This document shows, piece after piece, positions 61,624-64,000 of a DNA stretch of 64,000 nt (position 1 is the stretch's first letter; the number at the start of each line of letters is the position of its first letter). The stretch spans positions 3,534,001 through 3,598,000 of the forward strand of contig NZ_CP015243.1 in NCBI RefSeq assembly GCF_001648175.1, read 5' to 3'. The position numbers and the translations under genes were made by a program. This DNA comes from Halotalea alkalilenta. Lineage in GTDB: Bacteria > Pseudomonadota > Gammaproteobacteria > Pseudomonadales > Halomonadaceae. Under the pieces are notes generated by a model that was given only the letters and a program-made list of their open reading frames with translations, was not told the origin of the DNA and did no database searches.

Positions 61624-62952
61624 TCAGGCAGAAGCATTTTGAGCTTCAGTCTGGATAGGCGTCACGGAGAACCCGAGCTGCTTGGCGAGTCGACGCATGG
61701 AACGTTGTTTGGTTTCCAGCGCCTGTGCCTCGTAGTACTGGAGTCCGTGTTCGACATAGTCCAATCCTTTGACCATGACGCGCCAGAACAGCGCCGCGAG
61801 TTTGCGCGCCAGGGCGATATTGGCGATCAATCCACCTCGGCGACCCGCCATCCGACGGTAAAAACCGCCCAGCGCAATGTGTTTGCTGCGGGCGAGGCTG
61901 CGGGCCATGACGCAAAACAGGCGCCCAGCACGATTACGCCTGCGCTTGGCCGAGCGTTGGCGCTTACCGCTCTGATGACTCCCGGGGGCCAGCCCGGCCC
62001 AAGCGGTGAAGTGTTTCTCGGTCGGCCACTGGGTCAGGTCGGTTCCCACTTCACCTATGAGTTGCAGGACGCTGTAGTCCGTATGGGCGGGAAGCACGGT
62101 GAGATCATTGCCTCCACACAGAGCCACCAGCATCGGATGCAGGTCATCGATCTGGGGTGCATTGGCACCGCCTCGCTTGTGCGCCTTGGACGGCGGCGAC
62201 GTCGGAGGATCGACGTCGATCGAACGGAGCACCGCTTCGATCTGTTGGTCGCAAGCCCTGATCAAACGCTGGTAGTGCTCCCAGCTTTCCAGCGCCTGGC
62301 GCAACGCGAACAGATGCTCCTCGGCCCAGGTCCCTTGCAGAGAGGCTTTGATCCGTTCGGCCTTCTGCTGGCGGATCTGCACGTCGCACAAAGCCAGCAG
62401 TCGCTCAGGATCGCGTTCACCCTCGAGCATCGACCGGATCACCGCCATGCCGCTGCGGCCCACCAGGTTGCTGATGACATCGTGCAATTTGATGTTCATC
62501 CGCTCCAAGGCCTTCTGCAGATGCTGCACATGCCCTGCGGCCAGCGTGATGTGGTCCTGGCGCAGTCGCAGGTAATCCTGCAAGCGCCGGATCTCGGCTG
62601 GGGGCACGAAGCCTGCCCGCAAGAGTCCGTGCGCGTGCAACGTCGCTCCCCACTGGCAATCCTTCATATCCGTCTTGCGACCCGGCAGATTGCGGGTGTG
62701 CTTACCGTTGACCATCAGCACCTGTAGCTTCGCGGCTTCCAGCACGCTGTACAGAGGCAGCCAGTAGATCCCCGTGGCCTCCATGGCCACCGACTTCACC
62801 TTCTGCGACAACAGCCAGTCACGTAGCTCATGCAGCTGTGCCGTGAACGTGCCGAAGACCTTCGGCTCCCCCCCGGCAATCGACACATACATCTGCTCGC
62901 TGCCGACATCCACGAAGGCTGCCAATGGATCCAATACCGGTAAGTGGGCCAT
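61624..62952 (-). CDS. IS110-family transposase, copy B
   Basis: A 442-residue DEDD transposase matching copy A except Tyr for His at residue 22. The same catalytic residues are present (Asp 15, Glu 58, Asp 95, Asp 98, and the Ser-rich loop). Both copies look functional. Confidence 0.93.
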   Translation of the reverse strand: MAHLPVLDPLAAFVDVGSEQMYVSIAGGEPKVFGTFTAQLHELRDWLLSQKVKSVAMEATGIYWLPLYSVLEAAKLQVLMVNGKHTRNLPGRKTDMKDCQWGATLHAHGLLRAGFVPPAEIRRLQDYLRLRQDHITLAAGHVQHLQKALERMNIKLHDVISNLVGRSGMAVIRSMLEGERDPERLLALCDVQIRQQKAERIKASLQGTWAEEHLFALRQALESWEHYQRLIRACDQQIEAVLRSIDVDPPTSPPSKAHKRGGANAPQIDDLHPMLVALCGGNDLTVLPAHTDYSVLQLIGEVGTDLTQWPTEKHFTAWAGLAPGSHQSGKRQRSAKRRRNRAGRLFCVMARSLARSKHIALGGFYRRMAGRRGGLIANIALARKLAALFWRVMVKGLDYVEHGLQYYEAQALETKQRSMRRLAKQLGFSVTPIQTEAQNASA

Positions 62953-63196
62953 CTCATAGCTCCTGGGAACGGGTCGATGGAGAAAGGGTTACCGCAAGCC
63001 CGGTCGTGTTCTGGGAAGACAAATCTTTCCAACGGGAAGCCAGGCTCACCATAATGCGCAGCAGCCCACGACCAGAGCCATTCTCACCACCGGGCACCCG
63101 GCACCAAAAGACATGCGGCCACGCTGCTTGCGGCAACACAGCCATGCTACTCGGGTTCAAGGTCCATGCGCAGTGCCATCGCGATGGCACAGGAGG
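62953..63196 (-). ncRNA. Candidate bridge RNA region of IS110 copy B
   Basis: The same leader as in copy A, with the target-matching GTGGTGAG at 63083-63090 and the donor-matching TGGAAAG at 63025-63031 (transposase strand). Its sequence differs from copy A only at the two bases near the transposase start. Confidence 0.55.
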
Positions 63197-63235
63197 CTCA
63201 CCACGAACGGTGGCTGGGCTGCTCCTCGCCGGCTA
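63197..63235. repeat. Tandem host repeat, unit 3, truncated right part
   Basis: Core CT and the first 37 bases of part S. After GGCTA the sequence departs from S, marking the right edge of the array. Confidence 0.8.
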
Positions 63236-63335
63236 ACCACGAACGAGCCGGATGTCCTCTCCTAGACACTGGTCAGCCTCGCGCTCTCGGCGCTGCTTTG
63301 GCTGTTCAACCGCTGATCGGGCGGGAGACCGCTGT

Positions 63336-64000
63336 TCAGCGCAGCGCGCGATGGACGTAGAGGTCGTAGCGACTGTTCTTTTCTTCGACCACGTGCTGCG
63401 GAGCGGGGCCTGCGAGCGAGGCGGCGCCTTTCGGGCGCTTGACCACCACCCGGTGGGTGGCGACATCCAGCGCGGCCTCGAGCAGTCTCGGTGCATCGTC
63501 GTCGGTGTCGGCGAGCTCGCGAAAGAGCCGCATCTCCTTTTTCACCAGCGCGCGTTTGTCGCGATGCGGGAACATCGGGTCGAGATGCACCACCTGGGGA
63601 ACCACACCGCTCGCTGCGACCATTTCGGCCAGCCGTCCGGCGGCGTCGCCATGGCATAGCCGCATCCGTGCGGCGATCGGGGCTACCTCGGCGGATAGCG
63701 CGGCACGATTCAAGCCATCCTCGAGCAGCGCGGCGATCGCGCCGACCCGTTCGATCATCAGCACCTGCGCGCCGAGGCTCGCGAGCACGAAGGCATCGCG
63801 GCCGAGGCCGGCGGTGGCATCGATGATCGAGGGGACGACACCGGGCTTGAAGCCACAGGCGCGAGCGACCAATTGGCCTCGACCACCGCCGAAGCGACGG
63901 CGATGGTCGGCACGCCCGGCGACGAAGTCCACCCGCACCGGGGCGCCGTATTCGGCCTCGCCGCCGGCGAGCTCGAGGCCGTCCGGCGTGAGGCGAAGCG
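63336..64000 (-). CDS. rsmJ: 16S rRNA m2G1516 methyltransferase RsmJ, partial
   Basis: The C-terminal 220 residues of RsmJ; the gene starts beyond the right edge. SAM-binding [20 protein letters not shown], catalytic [22 protein letters not shown] and the conserved [21 protein letters not shown] segment identify it. It methylates G1516 of 16S rRNA. A GTG at 63938 is in frame, but homology clearly continues upstream ([19 protein letters not shown]) to the window end, so it is not the start. Stop at 63336, 100 bases after the repeat array. Confidence 0.93.
   Translation of the reverse strand, partial: LRLTPDGLELAGGEAEYGAPVRVDFVAGRADHRRRFGGGRGQLVARACGFKPGVVPSIIDATAGLGRDAFVLASLGAQVLMIERVGAIAALLEDGLNRAALSAEVAPIAARMRLCHGDAAGRLAEMVAASGVVPQVVHLDPMFPHRDKRALVKKEMRLFRELADTDDDAPRLLEAALDVATHRVVVKRPKGAASLAGPAPQHVVEEKNSRYDLYVHRALR

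Larger units (their letters stand above)
61538..63196 (-). mobile_element. IS110-family insertion sequence, copy B
   Basis: The second 1659-bp copy, 1910 bp downstream of copy A, same orientation, same flanks (CT core at 61536-61537 and 63197-63198), about 99.5% identical. The roughly nine differences include a cluster in the transposase 5' quarter and leader. The copies thus occupy the same point in two successive host repeats. Confidence 0.85.

Noticed and set aside
1..64000. CRISPR array, prophage, toxin-antitoxin or defence system
   Set aside because: No regularly spaced short repeats, phage structural genes or recognisable defence genes in the window; the tandem repeats at 59-63 kb are long and host-like.

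Overview
The window comes from a high-GC gammaproteobacterium and best fits a member of the Halomonadaceae. The pointers are a betIBA choline oxidation operon, a ProVWX-type betaine ABC transporter, MdtABC, a CrbS/CrbR-type acetate-sensing pair beside acs, and gamma-type housekeeping genes (gph-trpE, ttcA, rsmJ, UPF0149). No ribosomal RNA is present, so the genus is not fixed.

Layout. 1-4.8 kb is the end of a type III secretion (T3SS) export cluster (sctS tail, sctT, sctU), facing a large, lower-GC gene for an HrpF/NolX-like translocator; sctU lacks the NPTH autocleavage motif. 5.1-12 kb is accessory: a nucleotide-transporter-like MFS protein, an exported SDR with a divergent LysR regulator, a CARB-like class A beta-lactamase with an RTG motif, a KgtP-like MFS permease and two small hypothetical genes. 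12.2-26.9 kb holds an exported phytase-like esterase, betI-betB-betA with a BetI operator, mdtABC, a GNAT protein and a glycerophosphodiester phosphodiesterase. 27-34.6 kb holds trpC, trpD, trpG, marC, trpE and gph (minus strand) and ndh (plus strand).

34.8-45.8 kb is the most distinctive metabolic region. A divergent PucR/CdaR-like activator faces a minus-strand operon: PF06684 protein, flavin reductase, aldehyde dehydrogenase, luciferase-like monooxygenase, alpha/beta hydrolase and NIPSNAP protein. It runs on to a ProV-ProW-ProX betaine transporter. The enzyme set matches the trigonelline (N-methylnicotinate) ring-cleavage pathway TgnABCD of Acinetobacter baylyi. I infer an uptake and degradation island for a pyridinium betaine.

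46-57 kb has five tRNA genes (3 Asp, 2 Val), ttcA, a CrbS-like SSS-type hybrid kinase converging on crbR through a 22-bp-arm hairpin, acs, sprT, a UPF0149 gene, an unknown gene and a TonB-dependent receptor behind a Fur-like box.

59.2-63.2 kb is a tandem array of a roughly 248-bp host repeat. Two of three repeat units carry a 1659-bp IS110-family element at exactly the same point. The third unit is an empty target, which gives the element ends and a CT core. The non-coding stretch upstream of each transposase contains short segments matching target and donor, as expected of a bridge RNA. The window ends inside rsmJ.
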